NCBI GenBank assembly: GCA_036675475.1
Contig: JAKFEY010000037.1
Location: 1 to 64,000 of the forward strand
Source of the DNA: JALYRV01 sp036675475
Lineage (GTDB): Bacteria > Acidobacteriota > Vicinamibacteria > Vicinamibacterales > SCN-69-37
DNA: 64,000 nt
Direction: 5' to 3'
A program made the position numbers and the translations under genes. Numbering within the stretch: position 1 is the first letter of the stretch; each line of letters starts with the position of its first letter. The notes under the pieces are model-generated. The model ran no database searches, was not told the DNA's origin, and saw nothing but the letters and a program-made list of their open reading frames with translations. Of this stretch, positions 33,282-42,500 are shown piece by piece.

Positions 33282-34747
33282 TCCCGGATGTCCTCGAGCC
33301 AGGCGTCGTAGGTGAGATAGGGCCTGACGCGGCGCGCGCCCGAGAGCCGCTGCACGACGTCGAAGGTGTGGCCCGGCCCGCACGCATGCCAGCCGTCGCG
33401 AATCGACGGCGCCGCGGCGAGCGCGAGGCGATATTCGGATCCGCTGCGCCAGAAAAAGTGCGTGCGCGCCGCCAGGTCGGATGCGAGCGGCGTGTCGGCT
33501 TCGTAGGTCGGCACGGCGTCCGCCACGTCGGCGCGCGTATGCGTGAGGCGGTGCCACGTCATGGCCCGGCCCGCGAGACGATCGACGGCGGACGGCTCGA
33601 ACGTGCCCAGGCCTTCCGACGACCCATGCACCCAGACGCCGCGCGCGGCAAGCTTGCGCCACGTCGACGAGCCGGCGGCCCACACGATGCGACAAGCCTG
33701 CACGTCCCACGACGCGGGCAGTGCCTCGTTCCTGGTGACATAGAGGCCGCGATCGCCGGACGGATCCGGTACCGACAGCGGGCGGCGCGTCGCGCCGTGC
33801 AATTCATCGGGACGCGGCCACACGGCGGCGAGCGGCGCCTTCGGCAGTACCGGCCCGGTGGACTCGAGCGACCACTGCTCGAGGGTTTCACCGGCATCCG
33901 TCCGGCCGCGGAGGCTCGTGACCGTGCCGAACGGCAGCGGCAGCACCGTGACGCCGATGGCCTGCGCGCATCCGCCGCCATAACCGGCGAGGATCTCGCG
34001 CTCGCGCTGCACGGCCTGCCAGGTCGGTGCGTGGTTGATGGTCTTCAGCACGTCGCGAAGCGCCGTGTTGTTCACGGCAATCTCGAGGGCGAGCGCACCC
34101 TGGCCGGCCGCGCACGGCTGTTCGCGCAGCGGCAGCACCATCCATCGGCAGCCGCGCATCGCCTCGCGCACCGCATCGGCCGCTTCCGCAAAGGGCGACG
34201 CCGGATCCAGCAGCCGATCGAGCGCGGCTTTCGCCACGACGAGTCCGTCTGCCGCGCCGCCCGCAAGCTGTCGCAGCCGCGTCGGCACGTTGCCGCGCAC
34301 GGCCGCGAACGTGATCGCGTCCACCGGCCACGGCAGCAGGCCGGGCAGCAGCCCGCCGAGCATCAGCGCGCGGCGCGGCGACGAGGAGAGAATCGAGAGC
34401 CGCGGCGCGCGCTTCGCGGCGGCGTCCTCGCGGATCAGGAGCACGTCACGCGGGTCTTCGCGGGGGAGCGTGGCGGCGACGATCGTGTCGCCCCGCGGCT
34501 CAATCGGCAGATCTTTCCAGGAGTGCACGACGAGGTCGGCGTCGCCGCGCGCGAGCGCGTCGGACAGATCCGCCGTGAAGACGCCCTTGTTGCCCAGCTG
34601 CCACAGCGGCGTCGCGGTGTCGCGGTCGCCGGAGGCCTCGCGCGCGATCAGGTCAGCGTCGACACCGGCCGCGTCGAGGCGCCGCTGAACCAGGTGCCCC
34701 TGCAGCCGCGCGAGGTCGCTCGCGCGCGTCAGAATCCTTACGCGCAC
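33278..34747 (-). CDS. hemC: porphobilinogen deaminase with a C-terminal extension, probably uroporphyrinogen-III synthase
   Basis: A 489-residue protein with a GTG start overlapping hemA by 10 bases. Residues 1-305 or so are hydroxymethylbilane synthase: VHSWKDLP, AAVRGNVPTRLRQL, and the dipyrromethane-cofactor cysteine in GYGGGCAQAIGV (about 259). Residues from about 310 to 489 form an extra domain with DRGLYVTRNEALP and IVWAAGSSTWRKLAARG, the look of a diverged HemD. No separate hemD is seen in the window, so a HemC-HemD fusion would complete the path. The HemD half is a weak call. Confidence 0.8.
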   Translation of the reverse strand: MRVRILTRASDLARLQGHLVQRRLDAAGVDADLIAREASGDRDTATPLWQLGNKGVFTADLSDALARGDADLVVHSWKDLPIEPRGDTIVAATLPREDPRDVLLIREDAAAKRAPRLSILSSSPRRALMLGGLLPGLLPWPVDAITFAAVRGNVPTRLRQLAGGAADGLVVAKAALDRLLDPASPFAEAADAVREAMRGCRWMVLPLREQPCAAGQGALALEIAVNNTALRDVLKTINHAPTWQAVQREREILAGYGGGCAQAIGVTVLPLPFGTVTSLRGRTDAGETLEQWSLESTGPVLPKAPLAAVWPRPDELHGATRRPLSVPDPSGDRGLYVTRNEALPASWDVQACRIVWAAGSSTWRKLAARGVWVHGSSEGLGTFEPSAVDRLAGRAMTWHRLTHTRADVADAVPTYEADTPLASDLAARTHFFWRSGSEYRLALAAAPSIRDGWHACGPGHTFDVVQRLSGARRVRPYLTYDAWLEDIRE

Positions 34748-35583
34748 AAGTCATCCCACCCGAACGGTCTGAGCAGCTGCCGCCGCTCGAAGGCCGACGC
34801 CATGCGCCGGATGTCCTCGCGCGCCCGCGCGACGCGCGCCGCCGTGGCCGCCGTCGACGTCTCGACCGCCGCAAACACATCGTCGAGCGTGATCACGTCG
34901 ACGCCGCTGGTGCCGCCCACGCCGCTGATCGCATCGCGCTCCTCGGCCGCGCGCAGATCGATCACGCGCGCGAGCGAGGGATAGCATCGCGCCACGACGG
35001 CAATCTGCTCGGCCCGCACCGGCGCGGCGACGATGATGGCGGCGCGGCCCTCGGCCGCAGGACGGCCGGCGGCGTCGGCAATGACGGCGCGCGTCCAGTG
35101 GTCGACGACGCGACCCTCCGCCACGTACGGCAGCACCTCATTCGCGAGCGCGCCCGCGCCGACCAGCGCGACACGCTCGATGCCGTCCATGTATTTCCGC
35201 ACGGCGCTGCCATACGAGCGCGTGCCAAGGCCGCGCAGGTGCCGCTCGCGAATCACGCGCGCGTCGGTCAGCAGCTGCTGGCCGATGCCGCCCAGCCACG
35301 AGGCGTCGTCGGGCGCGAGCGTCGCGAGAAACGCGCGAAACTGCCCGAGCACCTGCGTTTCGCCGACGATGGGCGACTGCATGCCGCAGATGGTCTCAAG
35401 AAGGAACGCGTAGGCGTCAGCGTCGGCAAGCACGTCGCCCGCGGCCGCGGAAGACAGCTCCAACGGCGCGTCCTGAAAGAGGACTTCGCGAAGGCACGTG
35501 CTCCAGATCGGGCGGTGTGAAAGGGGAGCCTCAGGAGCGGCAAGACCGGCCGGCCGCTGCCGGTGAAGAATGCTGAACCACAC
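34738..35583 (-). CDS. hemA: short, atypical glutamyl-tRNA reductase
   Basis: A 281-residue protein, against about 420 in typical GluTR. The catalytic cysteine is in IWSTCLREVLF, and the conserved MQSPIVGETQVLGQFRAF and the nucleotide-binding VALVGAGALANEVLPYV are present. Part of the N-terminal catalytic domain and the whole C-terminal dimerisation domain appear to be missing. Because it heads a complete C5-pathway operon it is probably functional. It reduces glutamyl-tRNA to glutamate-1-semialdehyde. The promoter region is shared with the divergent hemH. Confidence 0.78.
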   Translation of the reverse strand: MWFSILHRQRPAGLAAPEAPLSHRPIWSTCLREVLFQDAPLELSSAAAGDVLADADAYAFLLETICGMQSPIVGETQVLGQFRAFLATLAPDDASWLGGIGQQLLTDARVIRERHLRGLGTRSYGSAVRKYMDGIERVALVGAGALANEVLPYVAEGRVVDHWTRAVIADAAGRPAAEGRAAIIVAAPVRAEQIAVVARCYPSLARVIDLRAAEERDAISGVGGTSGVDVITLDDVFAAVETSTAATAARVARAREDIRRMASAFERRQLLRPFGWDDLCA

Positions 35584-35676
35584 GACCCCACGATCATAAG
35601 GATGCGGCCCTGACGAAGTGTCACGGAATTGTCATGGGAGTGGCCTGTGGCCGCGGCCGTTCCTTATCGTGAGAGG

Positions 35677-36747
35677 ATGCCCGGCGCCCTCGGCGTGCTT
35701 CTGCTGCAGCTTGGAACGCCTGACGCGCCGACCACGCCCGCCCTGCGGCGCTACCTGCGCCAGTTTCTGAGCGACCGCCGCGTCATCGATCTGCCGCGCG
35801 CGCTGTGGTGGCCCATCCTCAACTTCATCGTCCTGCGCCGCCGCCCGCCGCGCTCGGCTGCGCTCTATCGCAAGGTCTGGACGGACGGCGGATCGCCGCT
35901 GCTCGTGACCAGCCGCGCGCAGGCCGCCGCGCTGCAGCAGCGCCTGCAGGTGCGCGCGTCGCGGCCGGTGGTGACCGCGGTGGCGATGCGCTACGGAAAC
36001 CCCTCGACCGAAGATGCCGTCGAGGAGCTGATCCGGCAGGGCGCCGATCGCATCGTCGTGCTGCCCATGTATCCGCAGTATGCGAGCGCCACCACCGGCT
36101 CGAGTCTCGAGGAGCTCTTCGCCGTCCTGGCGCGCCGCCGCGTCATTCCGCCCGTCCGCATCGTCGCGCCCTATTTCGACGACGAGGGATATGTCGAGGC
36201 GCTGACGGCCGTCACGCGCGAGGCGCTGGACGGGGCGGAGCCGCCGCAGCGAATCGTGGTCAGCTTTCACGGCCTGCCCAGGCGCTACGTGGATCTGGGC
36301 GATCCCTATCAACAGCATTGTGAGGCGACGGCGAAGCGACTGACCGCCGCGCTCGGATGGCCCGAGGATCGCGTGATGCTGGTGTATCAGTCGCGGTTTG
36401 GCCGCGAGCCGTGGCTGCAGCCGTACGCGGATGACACGATCAAGAGCTTGCCGGCGCAGGGCGTGACGCGCATCGCCGTGATGTGCCCCGGCTTCACGGC
36501 CGACTGCCTCGAAACGATCGAGGAGATGGGCATGACCAATCGCGAGCTCTTCGAGCACGCGGGCGGACGCGACTATCTCATGGTGCCGTGCGTCAACGAG
36601 CATCCGGTGTGGCTCGACGCGATGGCGCGGCTGGTTGGCCGCGACGCGTCGGACTGGCTGCAGTCCGGCGGGCCGGGCCAGCGCGTCGCGATTGACGATC
36701 AGCGGGCGGCCGCGAGCGCCATGGCCAGCTCCTCGAGCCTGTCGTAG
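35677..36747 (+). CDS. hemH: ferrochelatase
   Basis: About 356 residues from the first ATG; in-frame TTG (35629) and GTG (35647) starts lie upstream, the latter with GGGAG seven bases before it. Family signatures are GVLLLQLGTPDAPT, PMYPQYASATTGSS, the metal-site histidine in VVSFHGLPRRYV, YQSRFGREPWLQP and CPGFTADCLETIEEM. It inserts iron into protoporphyrin IX. It stands alone, divergent from the haem operon. Its last 16 codons run over the antisense of a decayed gene and encode a low-complexity Ala/Ser tail. Confidence 0.92.
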   Translation: MPGALGVLLLQLGTPDAPTTPALRRYLRQFLSDRRVIDLPRALWWPILNFIVLRRRPPRSAALYRKVWTDGGSPLLVTSRAQAAALQQRLQVRASRPVVTAVAMRYGNPSTEDAVEELIRQGADRIVVLPMYPQYASATTGSSLEELFAVLARRRVIPPVRIVAPYFDDEGYVEALTAVTREALDGAEPPQRIVVSFHGLPRRYVDLGDPYQQHCEATAKRLTAALGWPEDRVMLVYQSRFGREPWLQPYADDTIKSLPAQGVTRIAVMCPGFTADCLETIEEMGMTNRELFEHAGGRDYLMVPCVNEHPVWLDAMARLVGRDASDWLQSGGPGQRVAIDDQRAAASAMASSSSLS

Positions 36748-37054
36748 CTGATCGCCGCGCCTTTATCCATCCCCGAGTTCATCACGATGTCGCGAATCTC
36801 ACGCGACGGATATTCCACGGTGGCCGTCATGCGCGTGCGGCCGTTCACGAAGCGCCATTTGCCGCCGACGCGCAGGTCGACCTCGCAGACGGGCACGGAG
36901 TCCCCCTCGCCGAGGTTGCCCCCCAGCGGCGGATGTGCTCGGGCTTCGTCATCTCGGTGACCGCGCACTGGCCCGTCGCCAGGCGGGCGAGAATCGCCCG
37001 GCGGGTCGGGTCGGCAAGTGCGGCGAAGGTGACGCTCAGGTGGTCGGTCCGCAT
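36699..37054 (-). pseudogene. remnant of an ArsR-family regulator joined to an AHSA1 (SRPBCC) gene
   Basis: The 5' end at 37054 encodes a good ArsR helix-turn-helix start (VTFAALADPTRRAILARLATGQCAVTEM), but the rest of the winged helix is missing. It runs straight into an AHSA1-like segment (TKPEHIRRW), then a frameshift at a run of six G near 36915-36922 moves the frame. The second frame keeps VCEVDLRVGGKWRFVNG and RTRMTATVEYP to SGMDKGAAISYDRLEELA, with about 40 residues missing between them. ArsR and AHSA1 genes are often neighbours, so this looks like a pair collapsed by deletions. The G-run shift could also be a sequencing error, but the internal deletions would remain. Confidence 0.7.
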
Positions 37055-37068
37055 GTCAAGATGTGAGC

Positions 37069-37995
37069 ATGATGGGCACCCAGATTCGCCTCGCCGCTGT
37101 CCTGTGTCTTGCGCTCACCCTCGGCGTGCAGGCTCAGACGCCTGCCCCGGCCCCGGCGCCTGCCGGCATCCAGCCGGCGCCGGCCACCGTTACCGTGTTG
37201 TCGACAGGAACCGGCGAGAAGCGCGCCGTTCGCTACAAGCTCGTGCAGGGCGCGAAGGAGCGCATCGAGCTCACGATGAAGGCGACGATCTCGATGGACA
37301 TCCCGGATGCGGGCCCGCAGACGATGGATGCGCCGGCCGTCAAGATGGCCATGGATATCGACGTCACCGAGGTCGCCGCCAACGGCGACATCACCCTGAC
37401 GATGGCAATTGTGTCGGCGTCGATGGATGGCCCCGGCGCACAGGAGGGCGTGCTCGACATGCTCAAGAACCTCACGGCGTCGGTCGTCATGACCGACCGC
37501 GGGCTGGTAAAGAGTATGAAGATCGATGACTCGAAGCTTGCCAACCCCATGATGAAGCAGGTCCTCTCGTCCATGGGGTTCGAGCGCTTGTCGGCGCCGC
37601 TGCCGGTCGAACCCGTGGGCGTTGGCGCGAAATGGGAAGTCGTGCAGTCGATGGACGCCAACGGCATGCGGCTCGATCAGAAAACGATCTTCGAGGTGGT
37701 CGCGATGGATGCCGGATCCACGACGTTTGCGTTGTCGATGACGCAGACCGCGCCGGCGCAGAAGATCGCCCCTCCCGGAATGCCCGAAGGGGTCGGCGTG
37801 AATCTGATCAGCATGTCAGGGGAGGGAAGCGGCCGCATGGCGCTGCCGGACGGATCCGTGGCGCTCATCGGCGACATGGCCATCACGTCGAAAGTCGTGA
37901 TGGAGATGACCGCCGAAGGCATCAATCAGCGGATGTCGACGGCCACCGACATGAAGATGACCGTCGCCCGGTCTACCAGCCCTCGTCGGCCGTAG
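37069..37995 (+). CDS. exported hypothetical protein (DUF6263-like)
   Basis: About 308 residues with a signal peptide (cleavage near VQAQ), a Pro/Ala linker, and an all-beta body. Repeated motifs such as ITLTMAIVSASMDG, LKNLTASVVMTDRGLVKSMKID and VGVGAKWEVVQSMDANG resemble the DUF6263 group. Function is unknown; it is likely periplasmic. The ATGs at 37069 and 37072 are both possible starts, and GTG 37063 is in frame. The last 23 bases overlap the convergent DinB gene. Confidence 0.65.
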   Translation: MMGTQIRLAAVLCLALTLGVQAQTPAPAPAPAGIQPAPATVTVLSTGTGEKRAVRYKLVQGAKERIELTMKATISMDIPDAGPQTMDAPAVKMAMDIDVTEVAANGDITLTMAIVSASMDGPGAQEGVLDMLKNLTASVVMTDRGLVKSMKIDDSKLANPMMKQVLSSMGFERLSAPLPVEPVGVGAKWEVVQSMDANGMRLDQKTIFEVVAMDAGSTTFALSMTQTAPAQKIAPPGMPEGVGVNLISMSGEGSGRMALPDGSVALIGDMAITSKVVMEMTAEGINQRMSTATDMKMTVARSTSPRRP

Positions 37996-38461
37996 GCCCG
38001 TAGATCGACGGGATTGGGACGTCGAGCAGCCGTAGATAGACCGTCAGCTGTCCGCGGTGGTGCACGAGATGGTTGATGGTCTGCCGGACGACGTCGCGGC
38101 GCGTGTCGGTGAAGAGCGTCTTGGGCCCCATCTTCAGCGACCACTCGACCGCGAACGCCTCGTCGACCGTATTCGTGATCGCCGCGCGCGCATCGCGCAC
38201 GTTCTTGTCGAAGGCCGCAAGCAGCGTGTCGGTCGTTTCGAATGAGTACTTGCCGCCTTTGGTGAGATCGAGCTCGGTTTCGGTGACGATGTTCGTGAGC
38301 CAGCCGGGCATGCCCGACACGAGCTGCGCGAGGTGGCCGAGGGGGAATGATTTCTCGTGCGGCTTCCATTCCGCCTTGGCGGATGGCACGCGCTCGAGCA
38401 GACGCCGCGTCGTGGCCATCTCCTGGTCGAACTCCTTCAGCAGCGATTCCGCGATGGTCAT
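37973..38461 (-). CDS. DinB-family protein
   Basis: A 162-residue four-helix-bundle protein of the DinB/DUF1569 type. The metal-ligand histidines are in PLGHLAQLV and NHLVHHRGQLTVYLRLL. Families of this kind include thiol-dependent transferases and damage-induced proteins, but the reaction is unknown here. It is convergent with the DUF6263-like gene and divergent from the DedA gene. Confidence 0.8.
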   Translation of the reverse strand: MTIAESLLKEFDQEMATTRRLLERVPSAKAEWKPHEKSFPLGHLAQLVSGMPGWLTNIVTETELDLTKGGKYSFETTDTLLAAFDKNVRDARAAITNTVDEAFAVEWSLKMGPKTLFTDTRRDVVRQTINHLVHHRGQLTVYLRLLDVPIPSIYGPTADEGW

Positions 38462-38498
38462 GGATCGATACTAGCCGCCCGGGCAGCCGTCTTGCTAG

Positions 38499-39116
38499 AT
38501 GGCGATTGTGTTCGATTGGATCACCGAAACGATTCAGAACCTCGGCTATTGGGGCATCGCCGCGCTCACGCTGCTCGAGAACATTGTCCCGCCCATTCCC
38601 TCGGAAGTCGTGGTGCCGCTCGCGGGATACGTGGCCGCGAAAGGGGAGCTCACATTCTGGGGCGTTGTCGCGGCGGCCGCCATTGGCGCCCTGCTGGGCG
38701 CCGCCGGCTGGTACGGCGTCGCGCGCTGGATCGGGAACAAGCGCCTGCGCCGCTGGATTGACGATCACGGCCACTGGGTCACCCTGACGTGCGACAGCAT
38801 CGACAAGGCCCAGAAGTGGTTCGACCGCCACGGCAAGTGGGCGGTGTTTCTGGGCCGGCTGGTGCCGGGCGTGCGCACCTTCATTTCCGTGCCGGCGGGC
38901 TTCGCCGGCATGGCGTTCCTGCCGTTCATCCTGTCGTCGGCCGCCGGCACTTTCATCTGGACGCTGGCGCTGGCATGGGCCGGCACGGTGCTCGAGTCGC
39001 AGTTCGAGAAGGTCGGCGACTCCATCAATCAAGTCTCGAACGTGCTGCTCGGCGCGTTCGTCATCTATCTCGCGTATCGCTACGTCAGGGTGTTTCGCGC
39101 GCGCGCGGCCCGGTGA
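38499..39116 (+). CDS. DedA-family membrane protein
   Basis: A 205-residue inner-membrane protein. It has the typical DedA N-terminus with ALTLLENIVPPIPSEVVVPLAGYVA and the core motif FDRHGKWAVFLGRLVPGVRTFISVPAGFAGM, with the conserved Arg and Pro. DedA proteins act in undecaprenyl phosphate or phospholipid recycling and membrane homeostasis. Predicted membrane segments are at about 13-30, 45-70, 140-160 and 172-192. The gene ends directly before the convergent glycine-zipper protein gene. Confidence 0.88.
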   Translation: MAIVFDWITETIQNLGYWGIAALTLLENIVPPIPSEVVVPLAGYVAAKGELTFWGVVAAAAIGALLGAAGWYGVARWIGNKRLRRWIDDHGHWVTLTCDSIDKAQKWFDRHGKWAVFLGRLVPGVRTFISVPAGFAGMAFLPFILSSAAGTFIWTLALAWAGTVLESQFEKVGDSINQVSNVLLGAFVIYLAYRYVRVFRARAAR

Positions 39117-39461
39117 TCACTTCTTCACGAGATCAATCACCAGGCCCGTCACGCCGCCGATGAGCGTGCCATAGAACGTCAGCGAGCCCACGACCACGTG
39201 TTGATCGGGCCACTCGCCGTCGCCCTTGCCGTAGATGAGAATCCCCGCCACGGCGCCGGCGCCGGCGCCCGCCAGCGCGCCCGCGAGAGCGCCGTCCCAC
39301 CTGTGATCCGTGCGTGGCTTGGCGGCGGCCGGCTGCGCGGGGCCGGATGCTGCTTGCGCGGCATGCGACGACAGTTGCGACACCAGCGTCGGGCGTACGG
39401 GTTGCGGGGCCGCGAGGGTGGTGGTGAGCAGGCCGGCGATGAGAATCGGGGCGGTAAGCAT
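39117..39461 (-). CDS. exported glycine-zipper protein
   Basis: A 114-residue protein with a signal peptide (to TTTLAAPQ), a polar linker, and a glycine-zipper membrane segment GALAGALAGAGAGAVAGILI, then a second small-residue-rich segment GSLTFYGTLIGGVTGLVIDLV. Glycine-zipper proteins of this size associate with the cell envelope, but the role is unknown. The ribosome binding site lies in the 3' arm of a perfect hairpin (39467-39500), so translation may be regulated. Confidence 0.6.
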   Translation of the reverse strand: MLTAPILIAGLLTTTLAAPQPVRPTLVSQLSSHAAQAASGPAQPAAAKPRTDHRWDGALAGALAGAGAGAVAGILIYGKGDGEWPDQHVVVGSLTFYGTLIGGVTGLVIDLVKK

Positions 39462-39466
39462 GATGT

Positions 39467-39500
39467 CCTCTCCGCCCTGATATGCGCCAGGGCGGAGAGG
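39467..39500 (-). promoter_or_regulatory. perfect 13-bp hairpin that contains the ribosome binding site of the next gene
   Basis: CCTCTCCGCCCTG (39467-39479) and its exact complement (39488-39500) enclose an 8-base loop. On the leftward transcript this lies 6 bases after the TonB-receptor stop and its 3' arm holds GGAGAGG, five bases from the ATG of the glycine-zipper gene. There is no T-run. It could end transcription of the receptor gene or hide the ribosome binding site of the small gene. Confidence 0.6.
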
Positions 39501-39506
39501 AACGGC

Positions 39507-42500
39507 TCAGTAGGTCCAGCGCACGCCGAGCTGGATCTGGCGCGACGAGGTGGTGGTGCTCCGGATCTGCCCGAACGAGGCGAGCGGCGCCTCCGTGTCG
39601 GAGGCGCCGGCAAAGGCAATCAGCGACGGGGTGCCGAAGTTCGCGCGATTGAACACGTTGAACACTTCCACGCGCAGATCGAGGCGGCTGCGCGAGCCGA
39701 GTGCCGGCGTCGCAAACGCGCGGCTGACCGCAAGGTCCACCGTCCGCAGGTCGGGCCCGATCAACTCGTTGCGGCCGACGTTGCCGTACGTGCCGGCCGG
39801 CTGCAGCGCGAACGCCGACGGATCGAACCACTGCGACGGATCACCCGTCACCGCATCGTCAGGCCCGCGGCCCGGTGCGTAGTTCGGACGGTCGGGGCCA
39901 GTGCCGGGTCCGAGTGACGGCGACCAGAGCGAGCGCGAGCGATTGGTCTGCAGCATCGGCGTCACCGGGCTGCCGCTGCGCATGCGCAGCAGGCCCGACA
40001 CGCGCCAGCCGTTGGCAATCGCGCCCGCGAGGCCGCCTGTGTCGAGGCGCGGCAGGTCCCACACGAAGTTGAGCACCCAGTTGTGCTCGGCGTGATAGTC
40101 GGCCAGGCCCTTGTTGTAGTCCTCGATGAACTCGGGCAGCGCCGACACCGTGCCGGTGGTCGAGTCACTGAAGAACACGGCGTTCTGCGTCGTGTCTTCC
40201 GCCTTCGACCAGGTGTACGACGACTGCACCTGCACCCCGCCGCTCCAGCGCTTGCGCGCGTCGACGATCAGCGCCTTGTACCACGAGTCGCCGTCGCTCG
40301 ACTTCAACTCGATCGCCGAGAAGCTGCGATTCGGACGCGTGAGGCCGGGCGGATAGAACAGCGTGCCGTCGGAGAGCGTCGTCGGCGCGGGAATGTTGAC
40401 GTCGGTGTTGCGCCAGAGATGCCGCCCGCGCGACCCCGCGTACCCGAGCGTGAGCACCCAGTCGGCAAACAGCTCCTGCTGCACGTTGGCGTTCCACGTG
40501 TGCATGCGGGGCAGCTGCACGTCGTACTGCACCGGGCGGATCGACACGCCCGTGCCGCGCTCGAACGGCGGCACCGGGAATGTGGGATTCGCGATGATCA
40601 CGCGCGGCGTGGCCGGCGGATTGGTGACTGTGACGATCAGGTTCTGCTGGTTGCTGGTGTTGAAGTAGAGCCCGTACCCGCCGCGCACCGACGTGCGGCC
40701 CGATCCGCCCACATTCCATACCGCGCCCACGCGCGGCGACAGCGCGCCGCCCGGGTTGTCATAGAGCGGCCCGACTTCCGGCTGGCCGAGAAAGTCGCGC
40801 ATGTTGATGTCGCGCGGATCCTGCGGCATCGTGGCGCCCTCATAGCGCAGGCCCGCGTTCACGGTGACATCGCGGCCGGCCTGGATCTCGTCCTGCGCGT
40901 ACACGCCATACAGCGTCCAGCTCCACTCGCGGTTCGTGTCGCCGGCCGGCGTGAGCCCGATGAACTGCGCGGGCTGGTTGCGCAGGAACGCCGACAGATT
41001 CGCGAAGCGGAAGATGCCCAGGCTGAACGTCGGATTGAACTCATCGTCGCGGTAGTGCTCGGCGAGCACGCCGGCCTTGATCAGATGGCGGCCGCGCGCA
41101 TGCGCAACGTCGTATTGCGCGCTGTACACGTCCTGGCCGAGCAGCAGGTTGGCCGAGGCCTGCGGCCCGAACCGCGGGAAGCCACCGATGTCGATGGCGC
41201 CCATTAGATCGCGGCCGGGCACGAACACCGGCAGTGATCCGGCGCTGCCGGCGTCCACCGTCTGGCCCACGCGCGTGCGGCTGTAGCCGGCGCGCGCCGT
41301 GTGCACCGTCGCGCCGGTCAGCACCTGCCGCAGCTCGAACGTCAGGAACTGGTTGCGCGACACGAACGTGCGCGGAAACTGCGGGTAGTCGGTCGGCAGC
41401 TCCTGATCGGTGTCGTCGAACGTGTAACGGCCGAACAGCTGGATGCCGTCGGCCGGCAGCGCGTCGACGCGCGCCTGGAAGAAGTGCTGGCGCAGCGTCT
41501 GGTCGAAGGGGAACGTATAGCGCGCAAGCCCGCCTCCCAGGTTCTCGCCGTTGGCGCGCGGAAACTCATTCAGGTACGGCTGCACGACGGGCGACACCGC
41601 CACCGTGCCGGCCGGCAGGATGCCAAGGCGCGCCTGCTCGTCGGGCACGGTGGTGACGATGGTGCGGCCGAGGTTTTCGAGGAGCGCTTCATAGCCGGCA
41701 AAGAAGAAGAGGCGGTCGCGGCGAAGCGCGCCGCCCACCGTGCCGCCAAACTGGTTGCGCAGGAAGTCGGGCTTCTCGCCCACGTCGAAGTAGTTGCGCG
41801 CGTCGAGCGCGTCGTTGCGGTGAAACTCGAACAGGCTGCCGGCCAGCTGGTTCGTGCCCGACTTGGTGATCACGTTGATCTGCCCGCCCATCGCGCGCCC
41901 GAACTCCGCGCTGTAGGCGTTGGTCTCGACGCGGAACTCGCGCACCGTGTCCATGCCGAGCGCCGTGCCGGCCGCGCTGCCGGCCGGGCCGTTGGTGAAG
42001 TCGTTGAGCAGCGTGCCGTCCAGCAGGTACACGTTGCCGCGCGGCTCGACGCCGTTGACGCTCATGGCCAGGCCGTGGGCGACCACCGATCCGGTCTCGC
42101 GATGCGGAAACGGCGTGACGCCCGGCTGCAGGGCCATCAGATCGGTGAAGTTGCGGCCGTTGATCGGAATGCGCTCGATGGTGCGCTCGTCGACCAGGTA
42201 ACTGAGCTCGGAGCTGCGCGTGTTGACCTGGCCCGCGCCGCCCGTGACGCGCACCTCCTCGGCCGCGCCGGCCGTCAGGCGCAGCACGAGCGACGCCTGT
42301 TCGCCAACCGACAGCCGCACGCCAGACTGCACGAGCGGGCGAAAGCCCTGAAGCTCGGCGCGGACGGCATAGTCGGCGGCCGGGAGTCCCGCGAAGGTGA
42401 AGCGTCCCTCGCCGTCGGTGACGGCGGAACGGGTGAGGCCGGTGGCCGCGCTGGTCACCGTGACGGACACGCCGGGCAGGCGGCCGGACGCCGCATCTTC

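Noticed and set aside
33257..34984. Open frame of 575 codons on the plus strand opposite hemC and hemA
   Set aside because: No recognisable motif; antisense to genes with clear active-site residues.
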